From positions 1 through 24,976 of IMG/VR virus record IMGVR_UViG_3300046820_000572: a stretch of 24,976 nucleotides of DNA; one strand, 5' to 3'. This document shows positions 4,838 to 11,900 of the stretch, piece after piece. Source of the stretch: a virus. The notes beneath the pieces were generated by a model. That model ran no database searches, had not been told where the DNA came from, and worked only from the letters and a program-made list of their open reading frames with translations. Within the stretch, counting starts at the first letter, position 1. The number at the start of each line of letters is the position of its first letter. The position numbers and the translations under genes were made by a program.

Positions 4838-4896
4838 ATGCAACCATGTTGCATGGGAAAAAGCCAAAAAGTTAGGGTAAATGCAACCATGTTGCA
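4838..4896. promoter_or_regulatory. Two identical palindromic operator-like sites
   Basis: ATGCAACCATGTTGCA occurs at 4838-4853 and again at 4881-4896. Within it TGCAAC and GTTGCA are perfect inverted arms around CAT. The copies are 43 bp apart, about four helical turns. Two identical 16-mers this close in non-coding DNA strongly suggest binding sites for a dimeric regulator; the winged-helix gene at 6953-7540 is one candidate, by proximity only. Confidence 0.6.
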
Positions 4897-5161
4897 GCCC
4901 CCCATGCCAATTTTGGATCGTTTTCCACCTGCGGCCGCCACGCAATTTTTGGGGGTATAACCCAAAATGTACATATATCTCGCAAAAAGTGTAAATGAAA
5001 ACCATCAAAATGTCGAAAAAGTGTTAGTTAAGTCACTGATACTTAGCGAGATGCTCAAAATGCGCATTTTATCTTTAAAAAAATAAAAAAAAAATATCTA
5101 TTTATATACATCGTACATATATATATATATACGGACGTTTTTTCTGACATTTCTGTCATGC

Positions 5162-5191
5162 TTGTTAATTGGCATAGGGTTTGTATATTTG
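5162..5191 (+). promoter_or_regulatory. Bacteroidota-type promoter for groEL
   Basis: TTG at 5162-5164 is separated by 19 nt from TATATTTG at 5184-5191, matching the Bacteroidota sigma-factor consensus (TTG about 19 nt before TAnnTTTG). The groEL ATG follows at 5214, giving a short A-rich leader. It is the only copy of the TATATTTG box in the window with the -33 element at exactly this spacing, so it may be read by the unmodified host polymerase. Confidence 0.75.
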
Positions 5192-5213
5192 TCGTGAACT
5201 AAAAATCTAATTT

Positions 5214-6770
5214 ATGGAAGTTTACTTTGACCAAGAAGGTCGTGACAAACTACTACGTGGTGTCAAGATCATGTCGAGTGCAGTGAAGAGCACTCTTGGA
5301 CCGAGTGGTAAGACGGTGATCATTGACTCTCCGAGCCACACACGTGGTCTAACAATTACAAAGGACGGTGTTACAGTTGCAAAGAGTATCCACTTGAACG
5401 ATCCAGTGGAGAACATGGCTGTTCGAATCGTTCGAGAGGCCAGTGAGAGGACTGCGATGACGGCAGGCGATGGGACAACCACTGCGGTGGTGATAACCGA
5501 GGCCTTAGTTGAGGGAGGGATGGCGTTGAACGCTGACTGGGGTACAGTCAAGAAGATCAATGAGCTGTCAGACAGGACTGAGGGCTTGCTTGCCAAGATG
5601 GCAGTTCGGACAACTAAGCGTTGGATCGAGGACATTGCCACAATTTCTGCCAACAACGACAGACACATTGGGAAGCTAATCGCTGACACGTACAAGAAGA
5701 TCGGGAAGAACGGTGTGGTGACGGTTGAGAAGTCGATGACCACGGAGACCTACGCTGAGGTGATCAAGGGTATCCGCATGGATCGTGGGTATACAAACAA
5801 ATTGTTCGTGAACAACCAGAAGAATGACGAGTACGTGGCCGAGGACTGCTACATCTTGATGACAGACATTGAGCTATCGAGCATCACTCAGATCCAGAAC
5901 GCACTTGCGCCAGTGATTGACAGTCGGAAGCCATTGTTGATCGTTGCGCCATGCTCTGCGAACTTCACAAATACGATCGCAGCGAACGTGTTGAAGAACA
6001 ACTTGAAGTACTGCATCGTGGAGCCGCCTCAGTTTGGCTACAAGCAGCACGAGCTGATGCAAGATTTGGCTGTTGCGACAGGCGGACGGTTCTTCAGCCA
6101 GATGTCAGGCGATGACACAGCACTAATTGGCTTCGATGATCTTGGCTTCGCGTCTAAGGTAGTAGTATCGAGAGACAAGACTGTCCTGGTTCCGTCTCCA
6201 AACGTAGACAATACGGAGACACTTGAAGCTTTAGTGAGTGAGTTGAAGCAGGCGCACGACCAGGCGAACAAAAAGCAGGACAAAGACTTCATCAAGGAGC
6301 GTATTTCGTACTTGACTGGTGGTGTTGGTATCATCCACGTGGGTGGCAACTCAGACGTTGAGCAGAAGGAGCTGTACGATCGTGTCGATGACTCAGTCTG
6401 CGCGGTGCAGTCAGCCATGGAAGAGGGAATTGTTGCTGGTGGTGGCTTGGCCTTGTACCGAATCGGTGAGCAGCTGCTCAAGGAAAGCTACAACGACAGG
6501 GTTGTTGATTGCTTTGTGAACGCAATCCAGGCTCCATTCTATCAGATTATTAAAAATGCAGACCTAGATAGCGATTTTATTCTTGGAATGCTTCGAGATA
6601 CGTCAGGTAACGAGGGTATCAATGTTAAGACCAACGAGTTTGCTGACATGTTTGAGATGGGGATCGTTGATCCACTTAAGGTTACAAAGACCGCTCTGAA
6701 AAACGCCATCTCCGTGGCGACTACAATTTTAACTACAAACGCAATAATCGCAAATGAGACCAATAGGTAA
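5214..6770 (+). CDS. groEL: Phage-encoded GroEL chaperonin
   Basis: ATP-dependent group I chaperonin subunit; rings of it would fold phage or host proteins in the cytoplasm. At 518 residues it is slightly short of the usual 540-550. Visible landmarks: TLGPSGKTV (about 27-35), TKDG with D51, the nucleotide loop GDGTTT (85-90), an apical domain with GY and LF at the substrate and GroES contact region (192-198) and KPLLIVAP (239-246), the hydrolysis aspartate equivalent D393 in VDDSV, EEGIVAGGG (403-411) and MGIVDPLKV (482-490). The ATPase residues are therefore intact. The glycine-methionine tail of bacterial GroEL is absent; the protein ends NAIIANETNR. groES overlaps its end by 17 bp. Local G+C is about 50%, well above the AT-rich early genes. 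Confidence 0.96.
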   Translation: MEVYFDQEGRDKLLRGVKIMSSAVKSTLGPSGKTVIIDSPSHTRGLTITKDGVTVAKSIHLNDPVENMAVRIVREASERTAMTAGDGTTTAVVITEALVEGGMALNADWGTVKKINELSDRTEGLLAKMAVRTTKRWIEDIATISANNDRHIGKLIADTYKKIGKNGVVTVEKSMTTETYAEVIKGIRMDRGYTNKLFVNNQKNDEYVAEDCYILMTDIELSSITQIQNALAPVIDSRKPLLIVAPCSANFTNTIAANVLKNNLKYCIVEPPQFGYKQHELMQDLAVATGGRFFSQMSGDDTALIGFDDLGFASKVVVSRDKTVLVPSPNVDNTETLEALVSELKQAHDQANKKQDKDFIKERISYLTGGVGIIHVGGNSDVEQKELYDRVDDSVCAVQSAMEEGIVAGGGLALYRIGEQLLKESYNDRVVDCFVNAIQAPFYQIIKNADLDSDFILGMLRDTSGNEGINVKTNEFADMFEMGIVDPLKVTKTALKNAISVATTILTTNAIIANETNR

Positions 6771-7035
6771 GTATCTGGTAATCAGAAAAATAGAAAAAGA
6801 AGCCCGAACACAAGTCGGGCTTCTCCTGTCAGCTGATGACAAAAATAAAATGCGCTATGGTATAGGTGAGATTGTCAAGGTTGGTGACGATGTTAAGTCG
6901 GTCAACGATGGCGAGTTTATCTACTATGATAAGTTTGCTTCTCATGAGATGATTATTGCTGGAGAGGTTTTGACTGTAATACTTGAGCGAGACGTTGTCG
7001 TTGTTCTTGAATCTCCTGACGTCTTTGGCGTTTAG
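6754..7035 (+). CDS. groES: GroES co-chaperonin
   Basis: This is a 93-residue protein of the usual length, starting MRPIGKYLVIRKIEKEART. It has the mobile-loop segment with a GLLL tripeptide region (residues 22-25, in the place of GIVL) that docks on GroEL, the strand YGIGEIVKVGDD, an acidic turn, and the closing strands AGEVLTVILERDVVVVLE. It should cap the GroEL encoded just upstream. The ATG overlaps the groEL end by 17 bp, so the pair is probably translationally coupled; the gene order groEL-groES is the reverse of most bacterial operons. Two oddities: its last 83 bp overlap a convergent regulator gene, and a 10-bp perfect inverted repeat lies in the codons of the mobile loop. Confidence 0.93.
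   Translation: MRPIGKYLVIRKIEKEARTQVGLLLSADDKNKMRYGIGEIVKVGDDVKSVNDGEFIYYDKFASHEMIIAGEVLTVILERDVVVVLESPDVFGV
6784..6824 (-). terminator. Intrinsic terminator for the regulator gene, inside groES
   Basis: On the minus strand AGAAGCCCGA (6824-6815) pairs perfectly over 10 bp with TCGGGCTTCT (6807-6798) across a 7-nt loop, followed at once by a T-rich tract, TTTTTCTATTTTTC. That is a textbook intrinsic terminator for leftward transcription. It lies 129 nt downstream of the stop of the regulator gene 6953-7540. On the plus strand the same bases encode groES residues 15-24, the mobile loop. Confidence 0.78.
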
Positions 7036-7540
7036 CCTCCTTCATTTCCATGTTCATCTTTCTGATAAAGTTTCTCATGACCTTGTCTGAGTAGACAGTG
7101 TCCTTGAGGAACATTGGGTTAGTGTGTGGGTCCATTGAGATCTCCTCACGGTTTAGCTTCTTGTACATTGCGTTCACTGCTCGCCTACCCTTCTCAGTAA
7201 TTTCATATAGGGCCCTAGAGTTGTATGTCTTTTCACGCCAAACGTGAATCCATCCATTCTCTAGGAGCCTTCTAAATCTATCGATATCCCAGCTCAGTAC
7301 GTTGTTGTACTCCTCAAATCTTTCATTGTCAAAATAACCCTCGCTGTATAGGAACAGTAGCATGTCCAGGTCCTGACTTTTTAGATTGTATTTGCGTAGT
7401 GTCCAGTAACGTATTACCCTCCAGTACTTTAGGTAGTCGTGCTCTGGATGTCTTCTGTCGTATATTGGTCGCTTGATGTTTCTGATCGGGATGTTTTCTT
7501 TATCCCAAACTCTTTTTGCTCTTCTTTTGAATGAATTCAT
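6953..7540 (-). CDS. Winged-helix (MarR/PadR-like) regulator
   Basis: This is a probable DNA-binding transcription regulator of 195 residues. After a basic N-terminus (MNSFKRRAKRVWDKENIPIR), residues about 45-130 look like a winged-helix domain: helices around LKSQDLDMLLFLYSEGYF and RFRRLLENGWIHVW, then a wing and helix with ALYEITEKGRRAVNAMYKKL, similar to the 'Y.LT.KG' end of MarR and PadR domains. The C-terminus is a basic, Gln-rich coiled coil (MKEAKRQRRQEIQEQRQRLA). It is the only minus-strand gene amid plus-strand genes, divergent from 7574 with 33 nt between and convergent on groES with an 83-bp overlap. It may switch between early and late programmes; its targets are not shown. Confidence 0.75.
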   Translation of the reverse strand: MNSFKRRAKRVWDKENIPIRNIKRPIYDRRHPEHDYLKYWRVIRYWTLRKYNLKSQDLDMLLFLYSEGYFDNERFEEYNNVLSWDIDRFRRLLENGWIHVWREKTYNSRALYEITEKGRRAVNAMYKKLNREEISMDPHTNPMFLKDTVYSDKVMRNFIRKMNMEMKEAKRQRRQEIQEQRQRLAQVLQSKPLQQ

Positions 7541-7545
7541 ATTCG

Positions 7546-7553
7546 TATATTTG
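7546..7553 (+). promoter_or_regulatory. Late-type promoter box TATATTTG
   Basis: TATATTTG lies 20 nt before the ATG at 7574, in the short gap between the divergent regulator gene and the small-protein cluster. No TTG occurs at the 19-nt spacing upstream (the nearest, 7527-7529, is 16 nt away), unlike the groEL promoter. Because the gap is only 33 nt, this promoter overlaps the 5' region of the regulator gene, so the two may compete. Confidence 0.62.
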
Positions 7554-7573
7554 CAGTAAAGCTAAAAAAAATT

Positions 7574-7726
7574 ATGAACAGACCAACAAGAAGTATGACT
7601 GGAATCGAGAAATGCATTCAGGTCAAAAAGGCAAACGAGAAGAAAGAAGATCTTGCAGAAGCTCTTTTGGAAGCTATGACTATGGTGAAGACCAAAGAAG
7701 CGATTGGCTATGGTAAGAAAAAGTGA
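7574..7726 (+). CDS. Hypothetical lysine-rich protein, 50 aa
   Basis: The ATG at 7574 follows the TATATTTG box and an A-rich leader (CTAAAAAAAATT). The product begins MNRPTRSMTGIEKCIQVKKA and is a single predicted amphipathic helix (KKEDLAEALLEAMTMVKTKE) ending in a Lys-rich tail (IGYGKKK). It is the first of a run of small, mostly basic proteins leading into the virion genes. I do not recognise a family. The next gene begins 1 nt after its TGA. Confidence 0.62.
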   Translation: MNRPTRSMTGIEKCIQVKKANEKKEDLAEALLEAMTMVKTKEAIGYGKKK

Positions 7727-7727
7727 A

Positions 7728-7976
7728 ATGAAGTGTAACTCTCCAAAGAGTACACCATCACATCCTAAAAAATCACACGTTGTCAAGGCATGCTCTGCTG
7801 GAAAGGAGAAGGTTATCCGATTTGGTGAGCAGGGAGCTAAGACTGCTGGAAAACCAAAGGCTGGAGAGTCTGATACGATGAAGAAGAAAAGAGCGTCTTT
7901 TAAGGCAAGACATAGTAAAAATATTGCAAAAGGACCAATGTCAGCAGCTTATTGGGCAGATAAGGTAAAATGGTGA
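7728..7976 (+). CDS. Conserved small basic phage protein, 82 aa
   Basis: The ATG at 7728 is preferred over 7704 because it lies 1 nt after the stop of 7574-7726. The protein starts MKCNSPKSTPSHPKKSHVVK and contains KVIRFGEQGAKTAGK and then KKKRASFKARHSKNIAKGPM with SAAYWADKVKW. The pattern 'RFG..G...... KRRASFKARH ... YWA.KVKW' recurs in small basic proteins of phages and large DNA viruses, usually near virion genes. Its role is not established; the charge suggests DNA or RNA binding in the particle or during packaging. Confidence 0.72.
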   Translation: MKCNSPKSTPSHPKKSHVVKACSAGKEKVIRFGEQGAKTAGKPKAGESDTMKKKRASFKARHSKNIAKGPMSAAYWADKVKW

Positions 7977-8152
7977 TGAAAAAGAAATCTACTGTTAACT
8001 CTGCTGGTAACTACACAAAGCCAACTATGAGGAAGGCATTGTTCGAAAAGATCAAGTCTGGTAGTAAAGGTGGTGATCCTGGAGAGTGGTCGGCTCGAAA
8101 GGCACAGCTTCTTGCCAGTGAGTATAAGAAAAAAGGTGGGGAATACAAATGA
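7976..8152 (+). CDS. Conserved small basic phage protein, 58 aa
   Basis: The start is taken at 7976, where TGATG overlaps the previous stop by one base; an ATG at 7970 would add two residues. The protein starts MKKKSTVNSAGNYTKPTMRK and contains GDPGEWSARKAQLLASEYKK followed by KGGEYK. The motif 'G.WSARKAQ.LA..YK..GG.Y' is shared by many phage and giant-virus small proteins, often encoded next to relatives of 7728-7976 as here. The function is unknown. The stop overlaps the next start as ATGA. Confidence 0.72.
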   Translation: MKKKSTVNSAGNYTKPTMRKALFEKIKSGSKGGDPGEWSARKAQLLASEYKKKGGEYK

Positions 8153-8385
8153 AAAAGCAGCAGCAGGATCTAAATAGGTGGACTAAACAAAAATGGAGAA
8201 CCGCTAGTGGTAAACCATCTAAGGAGACTGGAGAGGTTTACGCACCTTCTGCCACTATTTCTAAATTAAAGTCTACTTCAGCTGGTAGGGCAAAGCTTGA
8301 TATGGCTAATAAAGAAAAGAGAGAGGCAACAAAATCTGGAAAACAATACGCTTCCCATGGTCTGCACAAGAATAAGAAGAGGTAA
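8149..8385 (+). CDS. Conserved small basic protein, DUF5872-like
   Basis: A 78-residue lysine-rich protein starting MKKQQQDLNRWTKQKWRTAS. Its layout, a 'DL.RW.K.KWRT.SGK' head, a 'Y.PSATISKLKSTSAG' middle and a 'KREATKSGKQ...H' tail, resembles small proteins of phages and large viruses sometimes grouped as DUF5872; the match is by eye. It is coupled to 7976-8152 by an ATGA overlap. It is probably soluble and nucleic-acid-associated. A promoter box follows directly after its stop. Confidence 0.68.
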   Translation: MKKQQQDLNRWTKQKWRTASGKPSKETGEVYAPSATISKLKSTSAGRAKLDMANKEKREATKSGKQYASHGLHKNKKR

Positions 8386-8392
8386 AAAGTCG

Positions 8393-8400
8393 TATATTTG
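8393..8400 (+). promoter_or_regulatory. Late-type promoter box TATATTTG
   Basis: GTATATTTGTCAAAA here is identical to the sequence at 16252-16266, and the longer match AGTnGTATATTTGTCAAAA differs at one base. No TTG lies at the usual -33 position. The ATG at 8416 follows with a short leader. It probably starts the late transcript for the virion genes. Confidence 0.68.
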
Positions 8401-8415
8401 TCAAAACATTTAGCT

Positions 8416-8544
8416 ATGCCATTAAAGTCTGGAAAATCACAAAAAGTGATTAGTGAGAATATAAAGAAAGAGATTAAGGCTGGTAAGCCTAGAAAGCAAG
8501 CTATTGCTATTGCTCTTTCTAAAGCTGGTAAAAGTAAAAAATAA
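8416..8544 (+). CDS. Conserved 42-aa basic protein, DUF6496-like
   Basis: The product starts [20 protein letters not shown] and ends in [20 protein letters not shown]. 'MPLK.G.S.K.ISENI..E...GKP.KQA.AIALS' is a recurring small-protein pattern in phages (annotated DUF6496 in some), encoded close to head or packaging genes. The role is unknown. It begins 15 nt after the TATATTTG box at 8393-8400. It is a basic helical peptide without membrane segments. Confidence 0.75.
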   Translation: MPLKSGKSQKVISENIKKEIKAGKPRKQAIAIALSKAGKSKK

Positions 8545-8550
8545 TTAACC

Positions 8551-8727
8551 ATGGAAGGGCTCGGAGACGTAATTGAAAAGGTAGTTGACTCCACAGGTAT
8601 TTCTTATGTAGTAAAAAAAGTTACTCGTAAGAAAGGTTGTGGTTGTGCTGCTAGAAAAGCTAAGTTAAACGAGTTATTTCCTTTTAAACAACAAGAAAAT
8701 GGCAGTACAAAAATTACAAGCAGCTAG
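8551..8727 (+). CDS. Conserved small phage protein with CGC motif, 58 aa
   Basis: Starts MEGLGDVIEKVVDSTGISYV and continues VVKKVTRKKGCGCAARKAKL then NELFPFKQQ. The 'LGD.I......TGI...V......CGC..RK.KLN.LFP' pattern is familiar from small proteins of Bacteroidota and marine phages. The paired cysteines could bind a metal or form a disulphide; function is unknown. Its 3' end overlaps the start of 8699-8965 by 29 bp in another frame, suggesting coupled translation. Confidence 0.7.
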   Translation: MEGLGDVIEKVVDSTGISYVVKKVTRKKGCGCAARKAKLNELFPFKQQENGSTKITSS

Positions 8728-8965
8728 AGCTGCTGCTGTTACACCAAGTAATACTGTTGATATTCCTAATATTGCAAACCAGAATGGCCTAGACAATAAG
8801 GGCTGTGTTTTGTATGTTGGAACTGGAGGTACTTTAAGAGTTACTACCGCTGGTGGTGACGATGTGACCTTTACTGGTATCGTGAGTGGAACATTTGTTC
8901 CAGTTCAGGTTATTAAGGTATGGGCTAGTGGTACCTCAGCTCTAAACATTATAGCATTATGGTAA
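8699..8965 (+). CDS. Small virion-type beta protein, 88 aa
   Basis: The product starts MAVQKLQAARAAAVTPSNTV and is almost all beta-strand, with GCVLYVGTGGTLRVTTAGGD, VTFTGIVSG and VPVQVIKVWASGTSALNIIA. 'QAGRA.AVTPSDTV.IP' followed by 'LYVG..G...V.T.GGD.VTF.G...G..PV.V..V' is a common pattern in small structural proteins encoded beside tail-fibre or head genes in phages. It could be a decoration or fibre-base component. It overlaps the preceding gene by 29 bp, and the fibre gene follows after 22 nt. Confidence 0.7.
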   Translation: MAVQKLQAARAAAVTPSNTVDIPNIANQNGLDNKGCVLYVGTGGTLRVTTAGGDDVTFTGIVSGTFVPVQVIKVWASGTSALNIIALW

Positions 8966-8987
8966 TTGTAATTGGAATAATCATCGG

Positions 8988-11900
8988 ATGAGATTTTCGG
9001 ACTTTCTATTAGTAAGCGATCCTGGCGATCTAGACTTCATTGTGGGTTATACTGAAGAACAGAACATTAGAATTAGTGTATCTGATATTTTTGGTGGCTA
9101 TATAAAAGGATCTGGTAACGCAGGTTATGTTCCTGTTTTCACATCAAATGATTCAATAGGTAACTCACAGATTTTCCAAGACGGTTCAAACATCGTGATT
9201 GGAGGCGTGAATGCCATGGGTTATCGTCTTGCTGTAGGGGGAACTATTTATGCCGTAAATGGAGCTGTAATAGAAACCACTAGCTTGGGTGCTGACGCAC
9301 TTAGAGTTATTTCAGAAGGGGAAAACATTTTTGTTATTCCAAATGACTTGGGCCAGTCTATTACAAGCTCAAGAAGAATTATTCATCCTCCAGCTGTTCT
9401 TACAACTGAGTCTGCAACACTTGGTCAGCTTAATGCTGCTATATCTAACTTAGATAACCAAATTGATATCTTGCTTGATCTTAAGGTTGACAAGACATCT
9501 GTTGGAGTTGCTAACGGGGTTGCTTCTCTAGATGCAGGCGGTAAGGTTCCATTGTCTCAGATTCCTGATTCTATTATTGGTCAGGTTCAGTACATGGGTA
9601 CTTGGAACGCATTTACAAATACTCCAACATTAAATCCACTAGTTCCAGAAGAAAAGGGACACTACTATGTAGTTTCTGTCGCTGGAGTTTTTGGTGGTGT
9701 AGATTATGCAGTAGGTGACTGGATTATATCTAATGGAGTTATTTGGGAGAAGGTAGATAACACTGACGCTGTAACTAGCGTATTTGGTAGAATCGGGGCT
9801 ATACTTGCTATTGAGGCTGACTATCAATCTTTTTATCCTAGACTTTCTCAGGCTTACGATAATCCAACATGGATTAACAGCCTTGCATTTACAAAAATTA
9901 CTGGCGTTCCTCCATTCCTTTTGGAGAACCAAACTATAACGCTCTCTGGAGACGTTACGGGCAGCGGTAAGACGTCTATTTCTACAACAATATCAAACAA
10001 CGCTGTGAGCAATGAAAAGCTCAGAGACAGCGTAGGAACGTCTGTAATAGGACGATCTGTATTTAGTACTGGTGATCCTGCTGACATACAAGCAAACTCT
10101 GATGGTCATGTTCTATTAAGATCAGCTGGTAACCTTTTGTTTGGCCTTATTTCAAGCGATTCAATTTCTTCTATAAACTGGTCAAAGATTACAGGAACAC
10201 CAACTACTTTGAGTGGTTATGGTATTACTGACGCTTATACGAAGACTGAGGCAGACAATAAGTTTGTTCCATACACTGGAGCAAGTGCTAACGTGAACCT
10301 TGGTTCAAATAACATTAATGCAAACTCTTTTATTAAGGCTGGAGGTACATCTTCTCAGTTTTTGAAGGCTGATGGATCTGTTGACGCTAGTCAATATGTA
10401 CCAACAACTAGATCAATTAATGCTGGTACTGGACTTACTGGTGGAGGCAACTTGTCTTCAGATGTAAACATCTCATTTGATACCACTTGGGGAGACATTA
10501 GGTATGCGTATAGAACTAGACAACTTACTATTAATGGAACAACTTACGACCTATCAGCAGATAGAACATGGAACGTAGGTACAGTTACTAGTGTAGGTCT
10601 TAGTATGCCATCTGCATTTACTGTTTCTAATAGTCCTGTAAATGGATCTGGAACACTTACTGTTGTTGGTGCTGGTACTACTGCTGATTATATACGTGGT
10701 GATGGATCTTTGGCTACATTCCCTTCTTTGGCAGGTTATGTTCCTTATACAGGGGCTACTCAAGATGTAAACCTTGGAACTTATGGATTAACTTCTGATT
10801 TTGTAAGATTTAATACAACTAACACTAGCATACCTTCAGCAGAGGGTGTAATGTGGTGGGATAGTGTAGATGGAACAGTAAGGCTTTCAGTTCAAGGTAA
10901 CATCTATAGTGTGCCAATTGGGCAAAGCATTATTTCTAAGGTAAGAAATAATACAAATGTTAATCTACTTAGAACTAATTATCAAGTAGTAAAAATTTCT
11001 GGAGCTCAAGGTCAAAGACTTGCTGTTACTTTAGCTCAAGCTAATAATGATTTAAACAGCGTATCAACTTTAGGATTGGTATGTGAGAACATATTTAAAA
11101 ATCAAGAAGGTTTTGTTATAAATATTGGTCAAATCACAAATATAAACACTACTGGAAGTCTTCAGGGTGAAACTTGGAATGACGGTGATGTAATTTATTT
11201 GAGTCCAACAATAGCTGGAGCAGTAACTAATGTTAAACCAATTGCCCCACAGCATACTGTTATCCTTGGATATGTTGAGTATGCTCATGCAAACAATGGT
11301 AAGATTTATGTAAAGATTGACAATGGTTATGAGCTTGAGGAACTTCACGATGTTTCTGCTGAACCATTTGTAAACAATGGATTGCTTTACAGAGACACTA
11401 CTTTAAATCTTTGGAAAAGTGCAACTATTAGCACTATCCTTGGATATACTCCTGCTCCTCAAGGAAATTATATTACTGCGTTAACAGGTGAAGTTACTGC
11501 TTCTGGCCCTGGTTCTGTAACTGCTACGCTATCAAACTCTGCCGTAACAGGAAAGGTGTTGACAGGATTAAATATAGCAGGTAACGCAATTCTTAGCACA
11601 GACTCAATATTAACTGCTTTTGGTAAACTTCAGCATCAAGTAAACCAATTAGTTGGTGGACTTCAGTATGAAGGAACTTGGAACGCATCAACAAATACTC
11701 CTACCATTACTTCAAGTGTTGGTACGGATGGTACTTTCTACATTGTAAACGTAGCAGGTACAACAAATATCAACGGAATTAATGATTGGGAAGTAGGAGA
11801 CTGGATTGTATTTCATGATACTGCTTGGCAGAAGGTTGATAATAGTGACTCAGTAAGTAGTGTGTTTGGAAGGGTTGGTAACATTGTTGCTAATCAATCT

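Larger units (their letters stand above)
3885..5213. other. Non-coding control region, possible replication origin
   Basis: About 1.3 kb with no convincing gene lies between the minus-strand operon and the plus-strand chaperonin genes. Contents in order: RNA element B; a 10-bp palindrome ATGTATACAT at 3952; a long-range dyad (3963-4019); about 500 bp with little visible structure (4100-4520); a 14-bp palindrome GCGTACGCGTACGC at 4525; three TTGAC-N5-GTCAA-type dyads; a hairpin GCATAA-GCGG-TTATGC at 4664; seven phased CACAA units; two identical TGCAACCATGTTGCA palindromes; the palindrome AAAATGCGCATTTT at 5057; an AT-rich tract with (AT)n at 5070-5130; and the groEL promoter. Dense repeats plus an AT-rich stretch beside divergent operons fit an origin or master control region, but no initiator gene is seen here. 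Confidence 0.55.

Noticed and set aside
4748-4896. CRISPR array or transposon ends
   Set aside because: Repeats are 5-16 bp, with no constant repeat-spacer pattern, no cas or transposase gene, and no terminal inverted repeats.
4216-4974. Minus-strand open frames of about 60-87 codons (4216-4404, 4419-4607, 4711-4974)
   Set aside because: They run through palindromes and the phased CACAA array, have odd cysteine-rich or low-complexity products, and lack the leader seen before real genes of that strand.
5222-6763. Long minus-strand open frames opposite groEL (for example 5222-5743 and 6038-6481)
   Set aside because: They are shadows of the clearly conserved groEL codons and encode no recognisable protein.
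5214-6770. Recent horizontal transfer of groEL because its G+C (about 50% in sampled lines) exceeds the AT-rich early genes
   Set aside because: Portal sequence is also near 47% in a sampled line, so codon choice in well-expressed genes explains it as well.
6826-6838. Plus-strand CTGATGA in groES as a fourth hammerhead
   Set aside because: No GAAA core, stem II or closing stem follows; it is ordinary coding sequence.
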